The notes: generated by a model from the letters alone, not told the origin. Shown: positions 9,310-18,440, numbered from the stretch's first letter. The stretch: 64,000 bases of DNA from Candidatus Liminaster caballi (GCA_018065085.1 JAGHUA010000002.1:61724-125723), one strand, 5' to 3'. Numbers and translations: made by a program.

Positions 9310-10800
9310 ATGAACTATCCTGTTATGACAGCCGAAGAGGCTGCTCGTCTGGTCAAGAATGACTATGTTGTGGGTATTGGTGGATTCTCGTCTGTAGGTG
9401 TGCCGAAGGTAGTGCCTGCTGCGATTGCGAAGCTTGCTGAAGAAGAGCATGAGATGGGTCGCCAGTATAAGATCGGATTGGTGACTGGTGGTGCTACAGG
9501 TCCACAGATTGATACAGATATGGCGTTGGCTCACGCTGTGAAGTTCCGCACTCCATTTCAGAGCAACAAGAACATGCGTTCGGCTATCAACTCGGGCGAG
9601 GTGCAGTATTTCGACTGTCATCTCTCGATGATCGGTCAGGACGTGCGCTATGGTTTCCTTGGCAAGATAGACGTGGCTATCGTCGAAGCATCAGAAATCA
9701 CCCCTGAAGGTAATCTCATCCTTTCTACATCGGTTGGCATCAGCCCTACACTTTGTGAGGTGGCAGAACATATCATCGTCGAACTCAATGCTGCCCATGC
9801 AGGCAAGCTTACCGGCATGCACGATATCTATCTGCCAGAAGTTCCGCCTTATCGCAAGCCTTTCATGATCACCTCGCCAGGCGATCGCATCGGCACCATC
9901 GACGTTAAGATCGATCCGCGCAAGGTTATTGCCGTGGTCAATACCAATCTGAGCGACAATCAGGCAGGATTCAAGCCATTGGATGATGACACACGTGCCA
10001 TCGGAGCACATGTTTCAAACTTCCTCGTCAGCGAACTGAAGCGAGGTGGCATACCAAAGGAGTTCCTCCCGTTGCAGAGCGGTGTGGGCAATGTTGCAAA
10101 CGCAGTGATCGGAGCCTTGGGCGATAATCCTGACGTCCCAGCCTTCTCGATGTTCACCGAGGTAATCCAGAACTCTGTGGTCGATCTTATTCTCAACGGA
10201 CGATGCAACTATGTGACAGGTTCGTCGCTTTCATTGACCGACGATGCTCTGCAGGTGATGTACCAGAATATGGATGTGTTCGGCAAGCGCGTACTGCTGC
10301 GCCCACAGGAGATCACCAACCATCCTGAGTGTATCCGTCGTCTTGGCATCATCGCGCTCAACACTGCCCTCGAGGCCGATATCTTTGGCAATGTCAACTC
10401 GACCCACGTCAGCGGCACAAAGATGATGAACGGCATTGGCGGTTCGGCTGACTTCGCCCGCAATGCCTTCCTCTCGATCTTCACCACTCCGTCAATGGCC
10501 AAGGGCGGCATGATTTCGTCCATCGTTCCTATGGTGACACATACCGACTCATCTGAGCACTCAGTGCGAGTTCTCGTCACCGAGCAGGGCGTAGCAGACC
10601 TTCGTGGCAAATCGCCAAGCCAGCGTGCACGTCTCATCATCGAGAACTGCGCTCACCCTGACTACAAGCAGCTTCTTTGGGACTATATGCGTCTGTCAGA
10701 GGGCAAGGGCTATCACACTCCACACTCTCTGCGCAACGCGTTCAAGATGCACATCGCCTTCGAGGAGACCGGCGATATGCGCAATGCAAAATTTGAGTAA
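9310..10800 (+). CDS. Acetyl-CoA hydrolase/transferase family protein (succinate CoA-transferase type), paralog 2
   Basis: 496 aa, collinear and highly similar to 4043..5533. Confidence 0.93.
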   Translation: MNYPVMTAEEAARLVKNDYVVGIGGFSSVGVPKVVPAAIAKLAEEEHEMGRQYKIGLVTGGATGPQIDTDMALAHAVKFRTPFQSNKNMRSAINSGEVQYFDCHLSMIGQDVRYGFLGKIDVAIVEASEITPEGNLILSTSVGISPTLCEVAEHIIVELNAAHAGKLTGMHDIYLPEVPPYRKPFMITSPGDRIGTIDVKIDPRKVIAVVNTNLSDNQAGFKPLDDDTRAIGAHVSNFLVSELKRGGIPKEFLPLQSGVGNVANAVIGALGDNPDVPAFSMFTEVIQNSVVDLILNGRCNYVTGSSLSLTDDALQVMYQNMDVFGKRVLLRPQEITNHPECIRRLGIIALNTALEADIFGNVNSTHVSGTKMMNGIGGSADFARNAFLSIFTTPSMAKGGMISSIVPMVTHTDSSEHSVRVLVTEQGVADLRGKSPSQRARLIIENCAHPDYKQLLWDYMRLSEGKGYHTPHSLRNAFKMHIAFEETGDMRNAKFE

Positions 10801-10816
10801 GAGGAGGATTGAGGCT

Positions 10817-10886
10817 GATTGGGCAAATTAGCCTGGCTAATTGGGCAAATAGGCCTAATTGGGCTAATTGGGCTAATTGGCCTAAT
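10817..10886. repeat. Short tandem repeat, about 9-bp unit (TTGGGCTAA / TTGGCCTAA)
   Basis: attgggctaattgggctaattggcctaatag between the convergent 3' ends of the CoA-transferase and menA. Confidence 0.8.
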
Positions 10887-11742
10887 AGAAAATAGAAAAC
10901 ATCACCAAAAGGGTGTAGAAGACATTGGTGAGACCCGCAGCAAGCAGACACTTGTTGAGGGTCTTTCCCTTTATGCGGCATACCGCAATGAAAAGGCAGA
11001 TGCCAGGGATGATGACAGCCATCGGCAATGAGAGGCCAAAGGCAAGATAGGCAGACACAGGCAAGAGCAGGACAACAGCACACATCAGAGCCAGTCCTGC
11101 AATCCTGCCAAAGCGCACGGGCAGGGTTCGCTTGCCCACACGTCGGTCATCGTCCATGTCGCGCAGATTATTGATCAGGAGCACGCACATTGATATCAGT
11201 CCGCAAACGCCGCCGGCAAAGAACACAGGCCATGTGAACGAATGTTCAATGAGATAATATGTGCCCGAAGAGGCGATGACGCCGTAATAGAGAAACACGA
11301 AGATGTCGGCAATGCCAAGATACGAGAGCGAATAGTCGGTGGCTGTGTAGAGCCATGCAAACAGGATTGCCGACACACCGATGCTCAATATCACGAGTCC
11401 TCCAACGGTCACAAGGTAAAGACCGCACAGCACGCAGACTCCGAGCGTAATCAGGCAGGCGGCTTTCATCTGTCGTTCACTTACCTCGCCTTCTGCCAAT
11501 GCGCGACGGAAGCCTTTGCGACCTTGGGTGTCTGCGCCGCGACGGAAGTCATAGTAGTCGTTGATCAGATTGGAAAGAATCTGGAGCGAAAGGGCGCAGA
11601 CAATAGTTATGGCAGCCACCAGATTGCGGGTTCCGTCGATGTCGCCCGAACTTGTCATCATCAGAGCCACGAGCACCGGACAGAGCGAAGCCGGTAGTGT
11701 CTGTGGACGTATGATTCTCAACCAAAGAAATATCTGTTTCAT
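10882..11742 (-). CDS. menA: 1,4-dihydroxy-2-naphthoate polyprenyltransferase
   Basis: LRIIRPQTLPASLCPVLVAL, LINDYYDFRRGADTQGRKGFRRALAEG, NNLRDMDDDRRVGKRTLPVRFG. Confidence 0.93.
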   Translation of the reverse strand: MKQIFLWLRIIRPQTLPASLCPVLVALMMTSSGDIDGTRNLVAAITIVCALSLQILSNLINDYYDFRRGADTQGRKGFRRALAEGEVSERQMKAACLITLGVCVLCGLYLVTVGGLVILSIGVSAILFAWLYTATDYSLSYLGIADIFVFLYYGVIASSGTYYLIEHSFTWPVFFAGGVCGLISMCVLLINNLRDMDDDRRVGKRTLPVRFGRIAGLALMCAVVLLLPVSAYLAFGLSLPMAVIIPGICLFIAVCRIKGKTLNKCLLAAGLTNVFYTLLVMFSIFY

Positions 11743-11768
11743 TTCGTAGCCGTATGTAAGGTTTCTTT

Positions 11769-12458
11769 TTATTTCGTAGCCGTATAAAGTGTGGTGATGC
11801 CGAACGTCAGCGTCTTGAATTTGGCGTCTGAGAAACCTGCGTCACGAAGGTGCTGCAACATCTCATCGCCCCAGATGAATGTCTTGACGCTGTTTAGGAA
11901 ATAGGTATAGGCCGATGACTCCTTGCTGATGATTTTGCCCAACAGCGGCATGATGTGGGTGAAATAGAGGTTATATCCCCATCTGATCACGCAGTTCTTA
12001 GGGTATGAGAACTCAAGGATAACGAGTTGACCGCCGTCTTTCATCACACGATGCATCTCGTTCAGACCTTTGTCCAGGTCCGAGAAGTTACGAATGCCGT
12101 ATGCACAGGTCACGGCATCGAACACATTGTTCTCGTAAGGCATTTCCAGGGCGCTTCCCTCACAGAAATCTATCTTGTCGGCCATTCCTGCACGTTTGGC
12201 TTTCTCAGCACCGATACGCATCATCTCGCGGCTCAGGTCAAGACCTGTCACGTGTCCAGCTTTATTTTGGCGCACGGCTTCCATAGCGAGATCACCCGTA
12301 CCGATGGCCACGTCCAACACCTTGTCGGCATGATTTAGCTTTTTGATGGCTACCTTGCGCCACCAGAGGTCGATGCCTGCCGATGTGACATGATTGAATC
12401 GGTCATAACTGCCGGCAATGCGGTCAAATAGGCTTCCTATGTTTGCTTTCTCTTGCAT
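11769..12458 (-). CDS. ubiE: Demethylmenaquinone methyltransferase
   Basis: FDRIAGSYDRFNHVTSAGIDLWWRK, DVAIGTGDLAMEA, GIRNFSDLDKGLNEMHRVMKDGGQLVILEFSYP. Confidence 0.94.
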   Translation of the reverse strand: MQEKANIGSLFDRIAGSYDRFNHVTSAGIDLWWRKVAIKKLNHADKVLDVAIGTGDLAMEAVRQNKAGHVTGLDLSREMMRIGAEKAKRAGMADKIDFCEGSALEMPYENNVFDAVTCAYGIRNFSDLDKGLNEMHRVMKDGGQLVILEFSYPKNCVIRWGYNLYFTHIMPLLGKIISKESSAYTYFLNSVKTFIWGDEMLQHLRDAGFSDAKFKTLTFGITTLYTATK

Positions 12459-12463
12459 GTTTC

Positions 12464-12552
12464 TAAAAGAGTAAAGTGTAAAGAGTAAAGAGTAATGGGT
12501 AAAGAAGGGAAAGAAAGTAAAGAGTTATGGTTAATGGTTAATGGTTAATGGG
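12464..12552. repeat. Low-complexity intergenic repeats (GTAAAGA)n followed by (TTAATGG)n
   Basis: agagtaaagtgtaaagagtaaagagtaatgggtaaagaag...ttatggttaatggttaatggttaatgg. Confidence 0.85.
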
Positions 12553-12553
12553 G

Positions 12554-13069
12554 TTACTTCCACTCCTTATACGGATGTCGGCAGAGATGCGAGTTATAGT
12601 ATCGCTTGTCACCGGTAACCTCATTGCCAAGCCAGGAAGGACGGTCAAACTCCGTGTCCTCGCTCGGAACCTCAATCTCGGCAACAATGAGTCCCTCGTT
12701 GTCGCCGCGGAATACATCCACTTCCCATTTCAGACCAGCCGAGAAGTCACCTTCGTGCTGCGATGCGGGAATCACATATCTGACTTTTTCAATCTGCGGA
12801 CCCTCGCACATCAGCCCAAGCATCTGGCGTGCATCATCCACTGGAATCTCATATTCGAACTCATGGCGAGTGAAGCCCACGGCATGATCCTTAAGCGTCA
12901 CATAACCCTTGTCACCGGCAATGCGTATTCTCACTGTCATGCCGTTGAGAGTGGGTATGTATCCCTGATGATATCGCTTGCAATTTGTGCAATCGGTGGC
13001 AGTGTTTGGTGCTTCTTGTACAAAAGCGGTCGATTCAACCAAGAACTTTCTTTCAATTTCCTTGCCCAT
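12554..13069 (-). CDS. CYTH domain protein (triphosphate tunnel metalloenzyme)
   Basis: MGKEIERKFLVES start (EIERKFLV motif) and VRIRIAGDKGYVTLKDHAVGFTRHEFEYEIP. Confidence 0.9.
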   Translation of the reverse strand: MGKEIERKFLVESTAFVQEAPNTATDCTNCKRYHQGYIPTLNGMTVRIRIAGDKGYVTLKDHAVGFTRHEFEYEIPVDDARQMLGLMCEGPQIEKVRYVIPASQHEGDFSAGLKWEVDVFRGDNEGLIVAEIEVPSEDTEFDRPSWLGNEVTGDKRYYNSHLCRHPYKEWK

Positions 13070-13093
13070 AAGTATTTTTGTGTAAAAAGTTGC

Positions 13094-13105
13094 GCAAACG
13101 TTTGC
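13094..13105. promoter_or_regulatory. Perfect 12-bp palindrome GCAAACGTTTGC, LacI/PurR-type operator-like
   Basis: Centred about 30 bp upstream of the CYTH ATG. Confidence 0.5.
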
Positions 13106-13184
13106 AAAAAATAGTGGTTTTGAAGTCAATTTTCGCTATTTCTTATGTTCTACAACATATTTTGGTCATTTTTTTTGAAAAAAA

Positions 13185-13216
13185 TTTGCGCCATCAGATT
13201 TTTTGCCCTACCTTTG
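13185..13216 (+). promoter_or_regulatory. Promoter without an obvious sense ORF: TTTG (13185-13188), 20 bp, TACCTTTG (13209-13216)
   Basis: Canonical Bacteroidetes -33/-7 spacing; no + strand coding gene downstream. Confidence 0.6.
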
Positions 13217-13361
13217 CATCGCGAAACACAAAGAAATTGTATTTCTATAAGTGTTGAGAACCTTAAAAAGAAACCATCTTTATAATCTTAAATTTTCCAT
13301 ATAAGAACAACACATTGGAGGCCTTAACTCGTGAGAGTTGAGACCTCTCTCGTTGTGTATG

Positions 13362-14180
13362 TCAGCAAGGACGCGACTTCGGCAGATTGAATACGTCCTG
13401 TACCTCCTTCATTGCCTCATCGGTCATTCCGTCAGGTTCGCTGCCCATGTTGCGTGCGCACATATATATATTTGCGGCCTTGCAGAGCACGTCTGTCTGA
13501 TCGAATGCATCCATGATGTCCTGACCGACAGCCACAGTGCCATGCTTCTCCCACAGCACCACGTCGTGAGTCTTGATCTGTTCGAGGGTTGCCTCGGCCA
13601 GACGTACCGATCCTGGCAGGTCGTAAGGCACGATGCCGATGCCCAGCGGAGCGAAAGCCAGAGTCTCGGGGATCATCGACCACAGCACACGTGTCATCTC
13701 GTCGCCTTTGAGGAAACGCTGAATGTGGCTCATTGCCACAAGTTCGATAGGGTGGGTGTGGAGCGTAGCCTTGTAGCACGAACCTGTTTCAAGCAGATAG
13801 TTCTGCAGGGCGAGGTGAGTAGGAAGCTCGCTTGTCGGAACCACAGGACAGTCGGCAATGATCTCATACGACGAACAGTTATCACAGATACGAATGATGC
13901 TGCCGTTCTGCATCGGATTTCTTGCCAGGTCGCGCATACGCTTGCCAGTTCCCTTTGCATAGAAATATTTGCTTTTGAGCTGAGGCAGCACCATGCCGAT
14001 TTCCTTCACCGGAGCGATGGCTGGCATCGTGCGCCAGGTCTCGTCGGCAAACTCGGTCACGTTGACGGTGATGTTACCGCCGTTACGTTCTGCCCAACCC
14101 TTCTGCCAGAGGTAGCCAGTCACCTCGGCAATCTCGTCTATTACTTTTTTTAGGCCAGGACGGCCATCAAGAATACTCAT
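13362..14180 (-). CDS. rhaD: Rhamnulose-1-phosphate aldolase
   Basis: Class II aldolase motifs: AERNGGNITVNV, KATLHTHPIELVAMSH, VLWEKHGTVAVG. Confidence 0.93.
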   Translation of the reverse strand: MSILDGRPGLKKVIDEIAEVTGYLWQKGWAERNGGNITVNVTEFADETWRTMPAIAPVKEIGMVLPQLKSKYFYAKGTGKRMRDLARNPMQNGSIIRICDNCSSYEIIADCPVVPTSELPTHLALQNYLLETGSCYKATLHTHPIELVAMSHIQRFLKGDEMTRVLWSMIPETLAFAPLGIGIVPYDLPGSVRLAEATLEQIKTHDVVLWEKHGTVAVGQDIMDAFDQTDVLCKAANIYMCARNMGSEPDGMTDEAMKEVQDVFNLPKSRPC

Positions 14181-14194
14181 TATATATATTATAT

Positions 14195-14275
14195 ATGTGT
14201 TGTTTTTTCGATGATTCGATTGATCGATGTTTCGAGATGTCGATATTTCGACGATTCGATGTACTTGCTGTGACT
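14195..14275. repeat. TCGAT-rich low-complexity intergenic repeat
   Basis: ttttttcgatgattcgattgatcgatgtttcgagatgtcgatatttcgacgattcgatg; seven TCGA sites in about 60 bp. Confidence 0.8.
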
Positions 14276-14290
14276 TTGTCTTGCCAAGGC

Positions 14291-15637
14291 TTACATGTCC
14301 TCACCGTATCTTTCGCGGGTGATCTGATCCAGCGACTTGCCGCGAGTGTCAGGACAACCCATCACGCCCACGATGAGCGACACGAGCAGGAGTGCAATCA
14401 TGCAGTAGGCAGCCACGGTGAAGCCCTCGCCGCCTGCGCCATAGATCTTGGTGAAGACAAGGCCCCACACTGCCGACAGACCGCGTACGGTGAAGAACAT
14501 CAGACCCTGAGCACCGGCACGGAATCGGGCAGGGAAGAGTTCTGAGCCCCACAGAGCGTAGAAGATCTGTACGGAGATGCCTCCGTTCAAGCCCCAGAGG
14601 ATGACGAATGCCCAGAGCGTAGCAATGCCGTTCACGCCAACGCCAACAATCAGCAGCCAGGTGCAGAGCGCAAAGACCAGACCAAGCACGTAGAGCAGCT
14701 TATGGCTTGTGCGGTCGATGATATGCGAAATGCCGAAGGTCACAGCCACTACCGTAGCCCACTGAATGCAGTTCATCCAGTTGGCATACTCGTTGCTCAC
14801 TCCGCCTGCCGTTTCGCAGATGTGTGGCGAGAAGAAGCCCATGACCGAAGCCACGAGGTTCCATGTCAGATAGATGGCGGCAAGATAGAGCGCACTTTTC
14901 AGAGCCACCTTGTTCGATATGAGAGCCGAGAACGAGTGGAGCAGTCCTCCTGCCTCGCCTTTCTTCTTGTCGGCCACCTTAGTGGCTTCAAATTCGGCAC
15001 TCTCCTCCAGTTGGCGTTGCAGAGTCCAGGCGATGAAAGCCACGACGAGCAAAGTGAGGAACACCACGCGCGAACTGAATACCTCGACCGCAGCCTGAGC
15101 AGCATCCGCACCGATCACGGCATGAGCCAGCGATTCGACCGGACCGTAGAGATATCCGCCAGGAGCCAGCAGCATGCCCAGCAGCAGGATAATCATCGGA
15201 CCGAAGCCCCATGACATTTGCGAGATACAGATGTTGCGTCCGCGGTTGTTGACCTCCGAACTTTCAGAGATGTATGTCCATGAGGCAGGAACGCCGATAC
15301 CCACCGAGATGCCAGTGATAAGGAATCCTGCAAGCAGCATCGGGAAGCTCACGGCGCACATCACCACCAGCACGCCCAGCATATAGACCAGGAGATTGTA
15401 GGTGAAGATGAACTTACGTCCGAACTTATCGGCAAGGAAACCGCCGATGATTGCGCCGATGGCAGCACCGAGGGCATTTGCGCTCAGAGCGTTGAGCCAG
15501 CCCAGGTGCATCTCCGACAGTCCGAGATAGTTCTGCCAAAGGGTGATGCCACTGCCGCCAGCCACGATTGCACCGGCATCCAGATAGTTGTTGAGCGACA
15601 CGGCGAGTGTGCTCTTAAGACTTCCGTTCTTCGCCAT
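14291..15637 (-). CDS. MFS sugar-porter-like transporter in the rhamnose operon
   Basis: 12-TM pattern; GGFLADKFGRKFIFTYNLLVY, SELFPARFRAGAQGL. Confidence 0.88.
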   Translation of the reverse strand: MAKNGSLKSTLAVSLNNYLDAGAIVAGGSGITLWQNYLGLSEMHLGWLNALSANALGAAIGAIIGGFLADKFGRKFIFTYNLLVYMLGVLVVMCAVSFPMLLAGFLITGISVGIGVPASWTYISESSEVNNRGRNICISQMSWGFGPMIILLLGMLLAPGGYLYGPVESLAHAVIGADAAQAAVEVFSSRVVFLTLLVVAFIAWTLQRQLEESAEFEATKVADKKKGEAGGLLHSFSALISNKVALKSALYLAAIYLTWNLVASVMGFFSPHICETAGGVSNEYANWMNCIQWATVVAVTFGISHIIDRTSHKLLYVLGLVFALCTWLLIVGVGVNGIATLWAFVILWGLNGGISVQIFYALWGSELFPARFRAGAQGLMFFTVRGLSAVWGLVFTKIYGAGGEGFTVAAYCMIALLLVSLIVGVMGCPDTRGKSLDQITRERYGEDM

Positions 15638-15642
15638 GGTGT

Positions 15643-16899
15643 TTATCTTTTGCTTGTTACTTCAGCCACATACTTATCGATGTCGAGCATGAACTCACTG
15701 CCCACAGGCACATCGTTGCGCAGGCAGAACTCATCATACACAGCCTGCCAAGGCATAGACTTCATTTCCTCCATCAGAGCCAGCACCTTATATCCCTCGC
15801 CGTTGAGTTCATACTGAGCGATGGTCTCCTGTGGTTCGAGCAGGGCGCGGAGCATGCACTTCTGAGCAGCGCGGCTGCCGATTACATAAGCACCGATGCG
15901 GTTGATAGAACCGTCGAAAAAGTCGAGACCATAGTGAACGCGGTCAAGAGCCTTGGCGCGCACGATTTCGGCAAACAGTTCCTCTGTCGTATTGTCCATG
16001 ATGGTCACATGATCCGAATCCCAGCGTACCGGACGCGACACGTGGAGCATCAGTTCGCTGATGAACGGCAGCACGGCGCTGACCTTGTCGGCTGGCGACT
16101 CTGTCGGGTGATAGTGACCAGTGTCGATGGTCAACAGCTGACCGTTCTTTGCTGCGTAGGCGGTGTAGAAGTCATGGCTGCCCACGGTGAACGACTCCAG
16201 ACCCATGCCGAAGACCTTGCCCTCGATGCAGTCCTTCATCATAGGCTGACGCTTGGCAAAGATCTCGTCGAGCGACTCCTTCAGCAGGTTGCGATAGAGT
16301 GCGTGGTTGACGCTCACGTCCTTGCAACCGTCATGCACCCACAGATTCATGATACATGGGTCGCCCTGAGCCTCGCCCATAGCGTTGGCAATGTCACGGC
16401 AGCGCTTGGTGTGCTCCACCCAGAATGCGCGCAGTTCCTGGTCAGGGTTCGCCAGTGTGAGGTTGCCCGACTTAGGATGTCCGAACGATGAAGAGTTGAA
16501 GTCGAGCAGTGTGTCGTTGTCCTTAGCCCACTCAATCCACGACTGGAAATGCTCCACGGTCACCTCATCACGATCCACGCGTTTGCCCTTGAAGTCGCCA
16601 TAGATCTCATGGAGGTTCAGGCGGTGGTTGCCAGGGATGAGCGACTTAGCCTTGAGGATGTCCTGACGCAGTTCGTCGATGTTGCGTGCGGCACCGGGGA
16701 AGTTGCCTGTCACAGCCAGACCCGAACCCAGTTCGGCATCGTTCTGCACCTCAAATCCGTGCACGTCATCAGCCTGCCAGCAGTGCAGTGAAAGGTGGAA
16801 CTGCTGCAGCTTGTCAATGATCTTCTCTGTGTCGATGCCAAATTCAGCGTAGCGCTTCTTGGCCACCTGATAAGCCTGTTCGATGTACTCAGTCTTCAT
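15643..16899 (-). CDS. rhaA: L-rhamnose isomerase
   Basis: LHCWQADDVHGFE, FNSSSFGHPKSGNLTLANPD, IDTGHYHPTE, RPVRWDSDHV. Confidence 0.96.
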   Translation of the reverse strand: MKTEYIEQAYQVAKKRYAEFGIDTEKIIDKLQQFHLSLHCWQADDVHGFEVQNDAELGSGLAVTGNFPGAARNIDELRQDILKAKSLIPGNHRLNLHEIYGDFKGKRVDRDEVTVEHFQSWIEWAKDNDTLLDFNSSSFGHPKSGNLTLANPDQELRAFWVEHTKRCRDIANAMGEAQGDPCIMNLWVHDGCKDVSVNHALYRNLLKESLDEIFAKRQPMMKDCIEGKVFGMGLESFTVGSHDFYTAYAAKNGQLLTIDTGHYHPTESPADKVSAVLPFISELMLHVSRPVRWDSDHVTIMDNTTEELFAEIVRAKALDRVHYGLDFFDGSINRIGAYVIGSRAAQKCMLRALLEPQETIAQYELNGEGYKVLALMEEMKSMPWQAVYDEFCLRNDVPVGSEFMLDIDKYVAEVTSKR

Positions 16900-16951
16900 G
16901 TTGTTTTATTTTTATTTTAGGTAATTATCAATTCTTAAAAAGAATTCCGAA

Positions 16952-18388
16952 TTATGAATTCTCTTTTTGGGGCAAAAAAGTCTTTACTGCCGTTGCCTTT
17001 CTGATCAGGGCTCTCATCTCAGCGATGTCCTTCACCTTGCCGATGGCCTTCATCTGCATCATGATGTTACCGATGGCTGTGGCTTCGGTCGGGCCCGTGA
17101 TCACCGGAATGCCGATGGCATCGGCGGTCCATTGAGCCAGCAGCTCGTTCTTCGCACCGCCGCCGATGATGTGCAGTCTGTCGAGCGGGAATGGAGCCAG
17201 TTCTCTCAGCCATCCGAACACCGTGCGATATCTCTGGGCTAGGCTTTCCATGATCAGACGTGCCGTCTCAGCATCGTTCTGCGGCTTTGGCATGTCATGC
17301 TGCTGGCAGTATTGGTCGATGGCCTCCAGCATCGATGGCGGATTGGCAAAACATGGGTCGTCTGGATTGAACCATGCCTTGCATCGTGGTGCAGACTCCT
17401 CCATGCGAGCCAGTTCGTCGAACGAATAGTCCTTGCCCTGGGCGTGCCATTCCTTGCGGCATTGCTCCAGGATCCACATGCCCGTGATGTTCTTCAGCAC
17501 GCGTGTCGTGCCCTCAATGCCGCCCTCGTTTGTAAAGTTCAGTTCGTATGACCGCTGGTTGATGATCGGGTCCTTCGACTCGATGCCCATCAGGCTCCAT
17601 GTGCCCGATGAGAGATATGCGAAGTTCTCGTCCTCGGCAGGCACGGCTGCCACGGCGCTGCCTGTGTCGTGTCCTGCAATGGCGATGACAGGTATGTCAT
17701 AACCGAAGTCTGCGAACTCCTTGCGTAGCGTGCCGATCACCGTGCCGGGCATGACAATCTCCGGGAACTTGCTGATGTCTGCTCCTGCAGCCTCGATGAG
17801 CTCACGGTCGATCTGTTTCGTGCGAGGGTCAAGGAACTGCGATGTCGAAAGAATGGTATATTCACACACGGCGCGTCCGGTCATTGCCATGCTCACATAG
17901 TCAGGGATGAACAGATATTTATCGGCCTCTTCAAACGGACGGAAGCCCTCTCTGTGGCAGGCATAGAGTTGGAACAGCGTGTTGAAGTTCAGGAACTGTA
18001 TGCCGGTCTTCTGGTAGATCTTCTCACGCCCCACGCTGGCAACATATTCGTCCATTGCCTCCACCGAGTAAGGGTCGCGGTAGGCACGTGGCTGTTCGAT
18101 CATCCTGCCTTTGTCATCGACGAACACCATATCTACGCCCCACGTGTCCACGCCGATGCTCTCAATGCGGATGTCGTGGCGGGAGGCCAGTTCGTTGAGG
18201 CCCGCCTTGACCTCGGCGATCAGCTGGGTCATATTCCAGTAGAAACGGCCGTCGTGGTCTTTCTCCTCGATAGCATTGGCAAAACGGCGCACCTCCTCAG
18301 TTTCGAGCAGACCGTCGTCGTTGATGCGGCTGATGATGATGCGTCCGCTGGTGGCGCCGAAGTCTATGGCGCAGACATAGTTTCTCAT
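16952..18388 (-). CDS. rhaB: Rhamnulokinase
   Basis: FGGY kinase: AIDFGATSGRIIIS, AGHDTGSAVAAVP, LSSGTWSLMGIE, HIIGGGAKNELLAQWTADA. Confidence 0.95.
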   Translation of the reverse strand: MRNYVCAIDFGATSGRIIISRINDDGLLETEEVRRFANAIEEKDHDGRFYWNMTQLIAEVKAGLNELASRHDIRIESIGVDTWGVDMVFVDDKGRMIEQPRAYRDPYSVEAMDEYVASVGREKIYQKTGIQFLNFNTLFQLYACHREGFRPFEEADKYLFIPDYVSMAMTGRAVCEYTILSTSQFLDPRTKQIDRELIEAAGADISKFPEIVMPGTVIGTLRKEFADFGYDIPVIAIAGHDTGSAVAAVPAEDENFAYLSSGTWSLMGIESKDPIINQRSYELNFTNEGGIEGTTRVLKNITGMWILEQCRKEWHAQGKDYSFDELARMEESAPRCKAWFNPDDPCFANPPSMLEAIDQYCQQHDMPKPQNDAETARLIMESLAQRYRTVFGWLRELAPFPLDRLHIIGGGAKNELLAQWTADAIGIPVITGPTEATAIGNIMMQMKAIGKVKDIAEMRALIRKATAVKTFLPQKENS

Positions 18389-18440
18389 AGATAGAAGTCG
18401 TGTGTCAGTTTATAGATAGATAGAAATCTTGAGTCAGTTT
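18387..18440. repeat. Tandem duplication (29-nt offset) of the trmN6 3' end
   Basis: Minus strand AAACTGACTCAAGATTTCTATCTAT (18440-18416) and AAACTGACACACGACTTCTATCTAT (18411-18387), 22/25 identical. Confidence 0.85.
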
